From contig USEI01000002.1 in the NCBI GenBank assembly GCA_900553685.1, positions 62,001 through 126,000 on the forward strand: 64,000 nucleotides of DNA, in the 5' to 3' direction. Under the pieces are notes generated by a model. The model was not told the DNA's origin, did not search any database, and saw only the letters and a list, made by a program, of their open reading frames with translations. The translations under genes and the position numbers were made by a program. Shown one piece after another: positions 43,899 to 53,920 of this stretch (its first letter is position 1; each line of letters begins with the position of its first letter). This DNA comes from an uncultured Clostridium sp. Lineage in GTDB: Bacteria > Bacillota > Clostridia > TANB77 > CAG-508.

Positions 43899-44351
43899 CT
43901 AATATCCTAAGTTTTTTAAAAAAGCTTCACAGCCTTCTACAATATCTTCATAAGTTTTATCAAAATTTCCTGTATACCAAGGATCTGCTATATCTCTTGG
44001 ATTTTCAGTAAAGTCTAAAAGTTTACTTATCTTTTTATTTTTATCATTTCCAAATATTCCAATAATTGATTGAATATTTCTTTCTTCCATTCCTATTATA
44101 TAATCATATTTTTCATAATCTGTTTTTTTTAGTTTTATAGCTTTTCTATGTTCAACTTTAATTCCAACAGAATTTAATTTCCTTACTGTTCCATAATGAA
44201 CATCGTTTCCGATTTCTTCAGAACTCGTTGCAGAAGATGCTATATAAAATTTATCGTCTATTCCTCTTTTTCTTATCATATCTTTTAAAATAAATTCTGC
44301 CATTGGAGATCGACATATATTTCCCAAACATACAAACATCACTTTTATCAT
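43899..44351 (-). CDS. Low-molecular-weight protein tyrosine phosphatase
   Basis: This 150-residue phosphatase has the P-loop VCLGNICRSPMAEF (Cys8, Arg14; C-x5-R) at the start and the general-acid Asp in DPWYTGNF (about 122-129). It dephosphorylates phosphotyrosine, and in bacteria often phosphoarginine or capsule-related kinases. It lies 50 bases upstream of the GT51 gene and may be co-transcribed with it. ATG 44351 follows AGGAGGA. Confidence 0.93.
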   Translation of the reverse strand: MIKVMFVCLGNICRSPMAEFILKDMIRKRGIDDKFYIASSATSSEEIGNDVHYGTVRKLNSVGIKVEHRKAIKLKKTDYEKYDYIIGMEERNIQSIIGIFGNDKNKKISKLLDFTENPRDIADPWYTGNFDKTYEDIVEGCEAFLKNLGY

Positions 44352-44425
44352 AATATTCCTCCTGCTCTTATATATCTATTTTACCATAAAAACATTCTAT
44401 TTCAATTAAATTAAGAAAATATTAA

Positions 44426-44468
44426 AAAAGAGATAGCAATTCTCTAATGAATTACTATCTCAAAAAAA
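44426..44468 (-). terminator. Terminator of ddl
   Basis: A GAGATAGCAATT / AATTACTATCTC stem with one mismatch sits in A-rich/T-rich flanks, downstream of ddl. Confidence 0.75.
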
Positions 44469-44498
44469 TATCTTGATATTTTTTATTAAAGTATAAAT

Positions 44499-45755
44499 TT
44501 ATTTACTTACTACTTTATTTCCTTTTTGTCCTTTAACTCCTCCTTGCATAGCAAGTATATTTTGATCATAAGAAAAAGTTAATTTTTCTTTATCTCTAAA
44601 TCTTTTTATGGCTATATCAATAATTTCATCTAATTCTTTTTCAAATGGCTTTCCAGTTGCTTCCCACAAATAGTAAGATAAAGCTCCTGGAATTGTATTT
44701 ATTTCATTTACATATACTTTATCGGTTTCCGTATCTATTAAGAAATCTACTCTTGCAACACCACTACATCCCAAAGTTTTAAATACTTCTTTTGCTAAAT
44801 TTTTAATCTCTTCTGTTTTTTCTTTACTTATATCTGCTGGAATTTTCTTATTAGCAAAACCATTATTTTCTGTTTTTGCTCCTCCTGTTTTTGTACCATA
44901 TTTTACAGAAACACCCTTTCCACCAATAGTTCCACCTTTAGATTTTCCATCACCTATATATTTATCTGCATAACTTAAAATCTCATCTGAGAAAAATGGT
45001 TCTTCACACACAGAAGTTTCAGATTCAGTTAAGTTCCCTATTACAGAACAATTTATTTCTTTTAACTTCTCTACAGCTTTTTCAACTATAATTCTATCTG
45101 CAAATTCCATTGCAAATTCTATTGCCTCTTCTAGTTCATGTTTATTTTTTGCTTTTTTGATTCCAACACTAGAACCTAAATTTCCCGGTTTTACAATCAT
45201 TGGATAAGTTAATTTTTCATTAATTTCTTTTAATATTTTTTCCTCATCTTTTATGTATTCCATAGAATAGAAAGAAAAATAATCTACAACTGGTATTCCA
45301 GATTCTCTTAAAACTTTCTTTTGCAAAATTTTATCCATTCCTATACTTGATGCCATTATATCTGGTCCTACAAAAGGAATTCCAAGTAAATTAACAAATC
45401 CTGCAATAGTTCCATCTTCGCAATTTGTTCCATGAACTATTGGAAATGCAACATCTATGGTATTTAATACTCTTTTTCCAATTAATGGAGCTGGACATCT
45501 AACCACTTTTACTCCTTTTCCATCATTCACAACAGCTACTTTATAGCATCTTTTTAACAATACATCCATATCTCTAAAAGAATATAAATCTAATAAATCA
45601 TCTCCTGTATACATTACTCCATTTTTAGCAATATATATAGGAACAACTTCATATTTTTCTGGGTTTAAACTAGATATTGCTTGATTCATTGTGATTATTG
45701 AAATTTCATGCTCAACTGATTCTCCACCGAAAAAAACACCTACTTTTATTTTCAT
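44499..45755 (-). CDS. ddl: D-alanine-D-alanine ligase
   Basis: Ddl makes the D-Ala-D-Ala dipeptide for peptidoglycan. This ATP-grasp enzyme shows the start GVFFGGESVEHEISI (residues 6-20), PIVHGTNCEDGTIAG, the ATP loop YPMIVKPGNLGSSVGI (about 170-186), CSGVARVDFLID and VNEINTIPGALSYYLWE with the metal-binding residues. At 418 residues it is longer than the usual 300-370, with inserted sequence around 265-310 (Lys/Gly-rich) and a short Gly/Lys tail, as in some clostridial enzymes. It lies 64 bases downstream of the Mur ligase gene. Confidence 0.94.
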   Translation of the reverse strand: MKIKVGVFFGGESVEHEISIITMNQAISSLNPEKYEVVPIYIAKNGVMYTGDDLLDLYSFRDMDVLLKRCYKVAVVNDGKGVKVVRCPAPLIGKRVLNTIDVAFPIVHGTNCEDGTIAGFVNLLGIPFVGPDIMASSIGMDKILQKKVLRESGIPVVDYFSFYSMEYIKDEEKILKEINEKLTYPMIVKPGNLGSSVGIKKAKNKHELEEAIEFAMEFADRIIVEKAVEKLKEINCSVIGNLTESETSVCEEPFFSDEILSYADKYIGDGKSKGGTIGGKGVSVKYGTKTGGAKTENNGFANKKIPADISKEKTEEIKNLAKEVFKTLGCSGVARVDFLIDTETDKVYVNEINTIPGALSYYLWEATGKPFEKELDEIIDIAIKRFRDKEKLTFSYDQNILAMQGGVKGQKGNKVVSK

Positions 45756-45819
45756 TATTATCTAATCCCTCATTTTATAAATTTAGGTTTTTTAGGATAC
45801 CTATAAACCATATTAAATT

Positions 45820-47394
45820 TTATAAATAATTATCTGGTAAATCATTTTCTAATAATACAACACTATCTGATGTTAATATAGAATTCATTTTACTTAAAGC
45901 TTCTTGAAGATTTTGAGCTATAAATACTTGTGATTCAGGATAATCTTTTTCTCTTATTCCATTAAATATTGGAACTGTTTGATTTGCTCCAACTAATATT
46001 ATAAAATCACTACTTTCTGCTGCTTTTCTTCCTAACTCTTGATTTATTTCTATTGATTTATCTCCAAGTTCTACAATTCCTGGAGTAATTAAAATTCTCT
46101 TTCTATTTTCAAATGCTTTTAATACTTCTAATGCCATAGTTGCTCCTCTAATATTAGAATTATAAGCATCATCAATAATTATACTTCCATTAGGATTTTG
46201 TTTAAGCTCTAATCTATGTGGTACAGGTCGGATATATTTTGCACCTACTTTTATTTCTTCTGGTGTAAGTCCTAATTTATCTGCAATAGCAACCGCACCA
46301 ACAATATTTAAAATATTTAATTTTCCAAGTAATCTTGTTTTTATTCTGATACTTTCTTTTTCAGGTATTACTACATCAAATGATGATCCTCTTTCTGTTA
46401 TATTAATATTTTCAGCATAGTAATCTGCAGAATTTGAAAGTCCGAATTTTACCATATTTTTAGTAATCTTCGAATTTCTAATATTTTCATCTTCCCAATT
46501 TACAAAAGCTATTCCATCATCTTCTGGAAGACTATCTATTAATTCTAATTTAGTTTTTTTAACATTGTCTAAACTCTTGAAAGTGTCTAGATGTTGTGGC
46601 CCAATTGCAGTTAAAATTCCATAGTTTGGATTTACAATATCTGTTATTTCTTTTATGTCACCAACATATTTTGCACCCATCTCACATATAAATAATTGAT
46701 GCATTGGTGTAAGTTTTTCGTTAATTGTTCTTACTACCCCCATTGTAGTATTATAACTTTCTGGTGTCATAAGTGTATTATATTTTTGAGAAAGTATTGT
46801 ATTTACTACATATTTTGTACTTGTTTTTCCATAACTTCCTGTTATTCCAATTACCTTTAATCCTGGAATTTCCTTTAATTTATTTTTAGCTTTTTTACAA
46901 AAACCTCTTCTTATACTTTTTTCTATTGGTTTATTTATTAAACTAACTACATACACTAAAATATAAGAAAACATTGCAAAAATATTTATAATGCTAAGTA
47001 TTAATTTATAATTAAAAATATTAGCACAAACAACAGCAATTACAAATAATATTAAATAAGTTGTATATACTCTTTTTATTCTGGCTGTAACTACAAAAGC
47101 TTTCTTTTCTTTAGCTCTTTTAGTAGTAAATATTAAGTATAATAACCCCAAAATTTCCACTAAAAATCCTGTATTTATTGATACTGGTGTATTCATTGCA
47201 AATAATATAATTGGTAATAAAAGTATAATTATTGTTTTAATATTAAGTACTTTTTTTACATATCTTTTCATCCATACAACATATCTATCGAGATAATAAT
47301 TTTCTAATTGTAAAATATGTAAGCCATGTCTTGCGATTTTATAAACGTACAGTAATATTAAAAATAAACTAAAATTTAATAATACTTTTTCCAT
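45820..47394 (-). CDS. MurF-like Mur ligase with N-terminal membrane domain
   Basis: This roughly 524-residue ATP-dependent peptidoglycan-precursor ligase has the Mur ATP loop VIGITGSYGKTSTKYV (about 183-198), YNTTMGVVRTINE, ICEMGAKYVGDI and the linker motif PHRLEL...GSIIIDDAYNSN. These best fit MurF, which adds D-Ala-D-Ala, matching the adjacent ddl. The first roughly 165 residues are unusual, with about four membrane helices before the catalytic domain. ATG 47394 is used (AGGGG 8 bases upstream); earlier starts overlap the hydrolase gene. The membrane segment could place the ligase beside MraY. Confidence 0.85.
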   Translation of the reverse strand: MEKVLLNFSLFLILLYVYKIARHGLHILQLENYYLDRYVVWMKRYVKKVLNIKTIIILLLPIILFAMNTPVSINTGFLVEILGLLYLIFTTKRAKEKKAFVVTARIKRVYTTYLILFVIAVVCANIFNYKLILSIINIFAMFSYILVYVVSLINKPIEKSIRRGFCKKAKNKLKEIPGLKVIGITGSYGKTSTKYVVNTILSQKYNTLMTPESYNTTMGVVRTINEKLTPMHQLFICEMGAKYVGDIKEITDIVNPNYGILTAIGPQHLDTFKSLDNVKKTKLELIDSLPEDDGIAFVNWEDENIRNSKITKNMVKFGLSNSADYYAENINITERGSSFDVVIPEKESIRIKTRLLGKLNILNIVGAVAIADKLGLTPEEIKVGAKYIRPVPHRLELKQNPNGSIIIDDAYNSNIRGATMALEVLKAFENRKRILITPGIVELGDKSIEINQELGRKAAESSDFIILVGANQTVPIFNGIREKDYPESQVFIAQNLQEALSKMNSILTSDSVVLLENDLPDNYL

Positions 47395-47407
47395 TATCAT
47401 TTCCCCT

Positions 47408-48175
47408 CTATTTATCATTTTTCAAAAATTCATTAACAACAGTATTAAAGTTATTTAAATTTTCCAAATAAGAAAAATGTGATGATCCTGCATATTCTAT
47501 TAAACCACTATCAGGAATCAACTTTTCCATTTTTTTAGCATCGCTTATTGGTGTAGCTGTATCTAAACTACCCCAAAATATTAATGTTGGAACACTAATC
47601 TTTGGCAATAAATAGCTTAAGTCTTCATTTACAATTAATTTCATTGTTTCTTTTAAAACATTCGCAGAAGCTTTATAATCACTTGAACCAACATTGCTAC
47701 GCAATTTTTCTTTAAAAGCTTTTATTCTCTTTGTATTTGGCAACAAATTTAAAATAAATTTGCCTGTTTTATAAAAAGCAATTTTAATATAATATCCCAA
47801 ACTTCTTTTGGGCTTTATTCCTGCACTATCAATTAAAATTACTTTTTTAGCTTTTACCAAACCTCTACCAACTGCATTAATAATAATTCTTCCACCATTT
47901 GAATGTCCGATTAAAATAGGATTTTCTATTTTTAATTCATCAACAAACTTTTTTAAAAAATCGCCAAAATCATCTGTTTTTAATGGATGTTCTGGCAAAT
48001 CACTTTTTCCAAATCCTACAACATCTACTAAATAAACTTTAAAATTCTGGCTTAAGTTATTCGCAACTGGTCTCATAGTTTCTAGAGTTGCGAGCCATCC
48101 ATGTAATAAAATTACTGGATTCCCTTTTCCTAAAACTTCATAGTTTATGTTCCAGTCATTTATTTTAACCTGCAA
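47408..48175 (-). CDS. Alpha/beta hydrolase
   Basis: This 255-residue serine hydrolase has the oxyanion motif LLHGWLA (about 23-29), the nucleophile elbow GHSNGG (about 94-99), Asp in the WGSLDTATP segment and the late catalytic His in SSHFSYLE. It is cytoplasmic and the substrate is unknown. It ends 13 bases before the Mur ligase start in the same direction, so it is probably part of that operon. Confidence 0.88.
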   Translation of the reverse strand: MQVKINDWNINYEVLGKGNPVILLHGWLATLETMRPVANNLSQNFKVYLVDVVGFGKSDLPEHPLKTDDFGDFLKKFVDELKIENPILIGHSNGGRIIINAVGRGLVKAKKVILIDSAGIKPKRSLGYYIKIAFYKTGKFILNLLPNTKRIKAFKEKLRSNVGSSDYKASANVLKETMKLIVNEDLSYLLPKISVPTLIFWGSLDTATPISDAKKMEKLIPDSGLIEYAGSSHFSYLENLNNFNTVVNEFLKNDK

Positions 48176-48343
48176 GTTTTCCCCTCCTGTATGTAATCCA
48201 CAAAAAGTTAACTTTCTGTGGAAAATTTCTTACTATAATTTATTCAAATTAACAGTTTTTGTTACTCGCTATTATATTATAACAATATTGTTACAATTTC
48301 AATCTTTTTTATTGAAATCTTTCTTTTTTTAATTTTATTTTTT

Positions 48344-49696
48344 CTACACAGTTAGTGTTCCTCCTGGAGTATCAAGTATTATAAGCACATTCTCTTCTTT
48401 TCCTGTTTCAGCATTTATATAAACTAAAAACTCTCTATCTTCTACTTTTCCTTTAAACTCATAGCAGGTTAATTCGGTCTTCCATTCTGTTGGTATAATA
48501 GCCATATTTTCAGACACTATTTCCAATCTTGAATTTATTTTACTTTTTGCTTCTTCTAGTGAAATTTTAGGTTCTTTAAATTCTCTTTCTTTATGTGAAT
48601 TTAAATATCCAGTTGTTTCTATCCCAAGTATTTCACCATTATCTAATGCAAGTTTTACTTTTATTAGATCTGGATACACTATCACACCATTATCATTATA
48701 AGCATAATTAATTGTTACTACATTTCCTTCTTTTACAAAATAAGTTTCTTTCATATTTTTGAACCCTTTATCTGAAAGATAACTTTTTCCTATTTCATTT
48801 GCCTCTTGTTCAGAAATTTTTTCTTCTAAAACTTCTCTGTCTAAGGAAGATTGAACAATATGCCCACCTTTTTTAGATATCATAACACTATATTTTTCTT
48901 CTTTATCTTTTAATTTTACTGAAAAGTCATATGAAGGTATATCAGCATCTTTTAGAAAACTATTTGTTTCTATATTTTCTATATTATTTTCTCCAAAAAA
49001 TTCCTTTACTTTATTTTTTGCTGTTTCTTCGTCTATATCATCTCCTGTTAATCCTATTTTTTCCGCCTTGTTAACATGATCAGAATATGCTCCATCATAA
49101 ATTAATCCTTGATATTCATTTAAATTATCATCTATATTTGTAAAAACATTTACATTATCTACAGCTTGTGCAAACTCAAGATTATTGCCTGTCGTTATAA
49201 TATCCCAATTTATTTCACCATTATATAAATCATCTGATAATTGATTTAAAGTATTCTGCAGGTCAAGACTATAATGATATAATTCCTTTAAATTATTAAA
49301 ATCTTCATCATTTAAAGATTCTCCTTCGATATTCTTTCTAGATAAAGTATAAGAATAATCACTAACTTGATTTAAAAATTTAGCTGTTTGAGAAAGTCCG
49401 TCATTTTCTAAGGGTATTCTTGCTAGATATACCATCGCCAAATTCGAATCTCTCCAAATTTGAGTTAATGTTTGTGCTGCATGTTCAGGTGTATTAGATA
49501 CCATAGACTTTGCCAAATATCCCTCTACACTATTCACATAATCTACTAAATTGCTAAAAGCTTCTGTATAGTTATTATTATTTGCATTATTATATTTTTC
49601 TCTCAAAGTAAATGCGTAATATCCTGTTATAAAGCAAAAAATAAGTAATAAAATAATAGCACCAATTAAAAATTTATTTTTCTGATTCTCTTCCAT
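48344..49696 (-). CDS. ypeB: Spore germination protein YpeB
   Basis: YpeB is a spore membrane protein that stabilises the cortex-lytic enzyme SleB. The 450-residue protein has one N-terminal membrane helix (about 9-28), the YpeB-type helical domain (VNSVEGYLAKSMVSNTPEHAAQTLTQIWRDS), and PepSY-like repeats through the C-terminal half (ISEQEANEIGKSYLSDKGF and ISLEEAKSKIN). It starts at ATG 49696 behind AAGGAG. A sleB gene, usually adjacent, is not present in this window. Confidence 0.93.
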   Translation of the reverse strand: MEENQKNKFLIGAIILLLIFCFITGYYAFTLREKYNNANNNNYTEAFSNLVDYVNSVEGYLAKSMVSNTPEHAAQTLTQIWRDSNLAMVYLARIPLENDGLSQTAKFLNQVSDYSYTLSRKNIEGESLNDEDFNNLKELYHYSLDLQNTLNQLSDDLYNGEINWDIITTGNNLEFAQAVDNVNVFTNIDDNLNEYQGLIYDGAYSDHVNKAEKIGLTGDDIDEETAKNKVKEFFGENNIENIETNSFLKDADIPSYDFSVKLKDKEEKYSVMISKKGGHIVQSSLDREVLEEKISEQEANEIGKSYLSDKGFKNMKETYFVKEGNVVTINYAYNDNGVIVYPDLIKVKLALDNGEILGIETTGYLNSHKEREFKEPKISLEEAKSKINSRLEIVSENMAIIPTEWKTELTCYEFKGKVEDREFLVYINAETGKEENVLIILDTPGGTLTV

Positions 49697-49791
49697 AAAA
49701 CACTCCTTCTGATTTTTTCTTATCTTTTCCTTTTTTAGAAAATTTATACTCTAATATAAATATTAATTTTATATTAATACAATTTTCCACA

Positions 49792-49820
49792 TTGTATTTT
49801 ACTTTGAAAAATGGTATAAT
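49792..49820 (+). promoter_or_regulatory. Promoter of the glycosyltransferase-Nudix gene
   Basis: TTGTAT (49792-49797) and TATAAT (49815-49820) are separated by 17 bases and lie 29 bases before the start codon. Confidence 0.75.
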
Positions 49821-49849
49821 TTTAATCGAAAATTGAAAGGAATAAAAAA

Positions 49850-51400
49850 ATGAAAAAAATACTTGTATTTTATGGTTCTTATGGTGGTGGGCATTTATCT
49901 GCTGCTAAATCAATTAGTTCCTATTTAACAGACAATTATAAAAATGATGTTGAAGTAAAATTAGTTGATTGTATAGAATATATAAATAAATATATTAATA
50001 AAGTTTCAACAGAAGCTTATAAAGAGCTGGCTAAAAAAGCTCCTTGGGCATGGAAACATGTTTATAAAAACTCACAAAATGGACCTCTTTCTCATATTAG
50101 TAATACTACAAATAGATTAATGTCATATAAATTAAATCTGCTACTACAAGAATTTAAACCAGATTTAATTGTTTCAACACATCCTTTTGCAACTCAGATG
50201 TGTGCAATCCTAAAAAAAAGAGAAAAAATTGATTGTAAACTTGCTACTGTATTAACAGATTATCATATTCACGCTCAATGGCTTGTATTATACAAATATG
50301 TAGATTATTTCTTTGTTTCTAATGAACAAATGAAAACAGACATGATAGCAGAAGGTGTTCATGATGAAAAAATATTTGTAACTGGTATCCCAGTTTCGGA
50401 AAGATTTTTAGAGTTTTTTGATAAAAAAGAAATTCATAAGGAATTTGGATTAAATCCTGACAGACCAACTGTTCTATTTTTTGCTGGCGGAGAATTTGGT
50501 CTTGGTAGAGATACTACTTATATGGTTCTAAAAGCATTAATCAGAATGTTTAAAGAATTACAAATAGTTGCTATTTCTGGAAAAAATAAAAAAATGAATA
50601 AAAAATTTAAAGATTTAGTAGAATTTACTAAATCTGAAGATAGAGTTAAAATTTTAGAATTTACCAATAAAGTTCCTGAACTTATGAGCATTTCTATTGG
50701 AGTTATAACTAAACCAGGAGGTCTTACTGTTACAGAATGTTTAGTATCTCATCTTCCTATTGTTATTATAAATCCAATACCTGGCCAAGAAGAGGAAAAT
50801 GCTGACTTTTTAGTAAATAATAATGTTGCAATTTGGATAAAAAAAGGTGATAGTATAGCAAGAACTTTAAAAAATCTTTCAAGAGATATTAAAAAATTAC
50901 AACTAATGAAAGAAAACACCATAAAACTTGCAAAACCAAATGCAACATCAAGTATTTGTGAAATTTTAGTAAATGAATTTGAAGATGTAACAAAAGTACC
51001 TAATAAAATTATATTAAGTGTTTTAATAAAATGCAAAGATAAATATTTATTTATTAAACAAGATAAAATTGATGGAGCTTATATTGGTACACTTCATTTT
51101 CCTGGCGGAAAACTTCAAAATGATGAAACTTTAGAACAAGCTATAAAAAGAGAAACTTTAGAAGAGACTCAAATTAATTTAAAAACAGTTACACCATTTG
51201 ACTTTGATAGTGATATTACAATGTATAATGGAAGGCTTACTCAACTAATATTTTTAAGATATACAGCAGAAGTAACTTCTTTTGATTCTACACCTGGTTC
51301 TGATGCAAAAGAAATACTTTGGCTTTCTAAAGACGAAATTAAGAATTATAAACATAATGAACCTTCAATTAGATTCTTAAAAAAATTAAATTTATTATAA
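49850..51400 (+). CDS. Fusion of MGDG-synthase-like glycosyltransferase and Nudix hydrolase
   Basis: Residues 1-375 form a GT28-type glycosyltransferase like UgtP/MGDG synthase: the N-terminal lipid-side loop FYGSYGGGHLSAAKSI, STHPFATQMCA, FFAGGEFGLG, and the sugar-nucleotide site KPGGLTVTECL (about 286-296). Residues about 380-516 are a complete Nudix domain with the box GGKLQNDETLEQAIKRETLE followed by ET (about 421-442). Together they suggest glycolipid synthesis from a UDP-sugar linked to a nucleotide-cleaning step. The single frame is continuous and well supported, with its own promoter and a long two-way terminator. Confidence 0.9.
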   Translation: MKKILVFYGSYGGGHLSAAKSISSYLTDNYKNDVEVKLVDCIEYINKYINKVSTEAYKELAKKAPWAWKHVYKNSQNGPLSHISNTTNRLMSYKLNLLLQEFKPDLIVSTHPFATQMCAILKKREKIDCKLATVLTDYHIHAQWLVLYKYVDYFFVSNEQMKTDMIAEGVHDEKIFVTGIPVSERFLEFFDKKEIHKEFGLNPDRPTVLFFAGGEFGLGRDTTYMVLKALIRMFKELQIVAISGKNKKMNKKFKDLVEFTKSEDRVKILEFTNKVPELMSISIGVITKPGGLTVTECLVSHLPIVIINPIPGQEEENADFLVNNNVAIWIKKGDSIARTLKNLSRDIKKLQLMKENTIKLAKPNATSSICEILVNEFEDVTKVPNKIILSVLIKCKDKYLFIKQDKIDGAYIGTLHFPGGKLQNDETLEQAIKRETLEETQINLKTVTPFDFDSDITMYNGRLTQLIFLRYTAEVTSFDSTPGSDAKEILWLSKDEIKNYKHNEPSIRFLKKLNLL

Positions 51401-51401
51401 G

Positions 51402-51476
51402 AAAATAGCAGAGTACAATATAAACTTAATCAAAAGTGTCTAGCTTCTGAATTAAGTTTAATACTCTGCTATTTTT
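51402..51476. terminator. Long bidirectional terminator
   Basis: AAAATAGCAGAGTA / TACTCTGCTATTTT, with an inner AAACTTAAT / ATTAAGTTT stem, lies between the convergent glycosyltransferase-Nudix and spoIIE genes. Confidence 0.85.
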
Positions 51477-51505
51477 ATTTTAATAGTATATTAATAAAAA
51501 TATAT

Positions 51506-53920
51506 TTATTTCTTCTTTACTATTTTACTAACAATAACTGTCATATCATCTTGGGCAATTCCAAAACTATTATCAACAGCTTCTGCTAATATTAAATCAG
51601 CCAATTTTTGAACATTATTTGTAGAAACATTTTTCAAAAAATCTTCTATCCATTCTCTTTTTGTATCATCTTTTGCTTCTAAAACACCATCACTACACAT
51701 TATTATTATATCTCCATCAATGATATCAATAGTGTTTGATTGAAGTTCTATATTATTTACTATTCCTACTGGCATACTTGTAGAATCTATTTTTCTTATA
51801 TTTTTTTTGTTTTTTATGTAAGTACTACAAGCACCGTTTTTTAATAGTTCTACTTTTCCTACATACAAATCCAAGATTGATATATCTAAACTTGAATATA
51901 TCTCTGAGTTTCCAGCTAAATTTAATCTTGAATTAATCATTTTTATGGATTCATCCTTATTAAATCCTGCTGATAACATTTGTTTTACAAGCCTCAAAGC
52001 TATTTTACTGCATTCTCTTGCTTTTTCTCCACTACCCATGCCATCTGCTATTGCTAATAAATATTTTCCATCTGCAAGTTTAATTTGTAAGCTACAATCT
52101 CCAGAAATTTCACTTCCATCTTTTGTAATTTTTGCACTTCCAACTTGTAATACAAATTTATCTTCACTAGAATATATTTGGTAGTATTCTTTTTTCTCAT
52201 CATTTTTTCTTTCTCTTTGAAAAACAATTCTTGTTCCTAAACTCTTAGAAATTATATCTGCTATATTTACTATAACTTCTTTCTCTTTAAGTCTTTCATC
52301 ATAATAATCTAATTTAAGTTCTACTATAAATTTTTCATTTTTTAACTTTTTAATTCTTACATTATTAATTTTTATTTTTTTACTTTTTAGTAAAAGTCCA
52401 AGTTCTTTTTCTTTATTTTCATATATATTTTCTTTTTTTACCTTTATTTCTTCTGCACATTTATCTATAACTTTAGTTACATTTTTTAAATTTTGGCTAA
52501 TTGTTGCCATATTATTTTTTCGTTCCTGTTTTTTAGCTTTATTGATTTCAAATATTTTTAAAGTTCTGTTTGCAATTTTCACTATCTCTTGTAAATCATT
52601 TTTTATATTTTCATCTTTCATAATCACATAATTATTATGTTCTTTTAATATATTAATTAAATCATTATCTAATAAAATTTCTTTTTCTTTTAATGTAGTA
52701 CAAATATCTTTTGCAATTCCATTTTCCTCATTAGAAATTTCATCATAAAAAATATTATTTTTTACTTCTTCTAAATTATCTAAAAAATCTTGTACAAAAC
52801 TTTCTTGTTCTACAGCATTTTCTTTATCTACGTTAGAAAAAAGTTCGTTAAACATATCTGAAATAGTTTTTAACTTTTCTGAAACTTCATCATTGCTTTC
52901 TTCTAACCTATTATCACCTGTATTTGAAATTAATTTATTTTTTCCAATTAGATCTTCAAGTTCAAGTTTTATTTTATTTGGAACTAATAGAAGTCCTATT
53001 GAAGCAATAAATATTTCTCTGAAGTATATTATCATTGTTGATGCTCCCCTTACAAAATATGTAAGTATAGCATTTCCTAGTATAAATCCTAAAATAACTC
53101 CTATTTTTCCAAATCTATTTAATAATCCTGATAAAATTCCTGATATAGCAAACATAGAAATTTGGACTAAGCTTGTCCCGTCTACAAAACTAATTGCAAG
53201 ACCTATTGAAATTCCTGAAACAGCTCCTGTAACCATTCCATTCTTCCAACCAAGCACCATAATCATAAATATTATGATTATATTACTTAAATTTAAAGAA
53301 AATATATTAATATCTTTTAATGAAAGACTTGCAAGAGAAATAATTAATATTCCAGCAATTAACTCTTCCATTGTAAAAGCTTTTTTTATATTAAAATCTT
53401 TAATAAATGCTAGTCCATTTACAAACAATTTGTAAAAAACATACACTATTGAAGAAGAAATTATACTCATAAATACATCATAAAGCAAAAATATACCTGT
53501 AAAACATTTAATGATTGAAACAATCATGCATGCAGCAAATAATTTGCCACCTGTTTTTACAACTTCGTTTCTTTCCTCAACAGCTACTTTAGCTTTAAAA
53601 AATAATACTAAAATGAAATATATAATAGAAGTTACAATGAAATTGCTTACAGCTGATTTTTGCATACTAATTGCTGTACCTATAAGTGCCATAAGAAAAA
53701 CACCAATAATTGGTACTGTCTCACCAACACAAGCTGCAACCATTGCTAAGCCAAAAGGCATAATTTGATTTTTTATTGTTAATGTAGATAACAATAAAGT
53801 TAAAATATATATAATTACATTTTGATACTTAAAAATTTCTTTTAATCTATATTTTATATCATTTGTTTTATTATTAATACTTTCTTGTTCTGAACCCATA
53901 TCTGCAATATTTTGAAACAT
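51506..53920 (-). CDS. spoIIE: Stage II sporulation protein E
   Basis: SpoIIE is the membrane phosphatase that dephosphorylates SpoIIAA to activate sigma-F in the forespore. The 804-residue protein has about ten membrane helices over residues 35-310, a regulatory middle region, and a C-terminal PP2C domain with AIADGMGSGEKARECS and IIMCSDGVLEAKDD metal-binding Asp motifs. ATG 53920 follows AGAGGTGG. It strongly supports an endospore former. Confidence 0.95.
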   Translation of the reverse strand: MFQNIADMGSEQESINNKTNDIKYRLKEIFKYQNVIIYILTLLLSTLTIKNQIMPFGLAMVAACVGETVPIIGVFLMALIGTAISMQKSAVSNFIVTSIIYFILVLFFKAKVAVEERNEVVKTGGKLFAACMIVSIIKCFTGIFLLYDVFMSIISSSIVYVFYKLFVNGLAFIKDFNIKKAFTMEELIAGILIISLASLSLKDINIFSLNLSNIIIIFMIMVLGWKNGMVTGAVSGISIGLAISFVDGTSLVQISMFAISGILSGLLNRFGKIGVILGFILGNAILTYFVRGASTMIIYFREIFIASIGLLLVPNKIKLELEDLIGKNKLISNTGDNRLEESNDEVSEKLKTISDMFNELFSNVDKENAVEQESFVQDFLDNLEEVKNNIFYDEISNEENGIAKDICTTLKEKEILLDNDLINILKEHNNYVIMKDENIKNDLQEIVKIANRTLKIFEINKAKKQERKNNMATISQNLKNVTKVIDKCAEEIKVKKENIYENKEKELGLLLKSKKIKINNVRIKKLKNEKFIVELKLDYYDERLKEKEVIVNIADIISKSLGTRIVFQRERKNDEKKEYYQIYSSEDKFVLQVGSAKITKDGSEISGDCSLQIKLADGKYLLAIADGMGSGEKARECSKIALRLVKQMLSAGFNKDESIKMINSRLNLAGNSEIYSSLDISILDLYVGKVELLKNGACSTYIKNKKNIRKIDSTSMPVGIVNNIELQSNTIDIIDGDIIIMCSDGVLEAKDDTKREWIEDFLKNVSTNNVQKLADLILAEAVDNSFGIAQDDMTVIVSKIVKKK

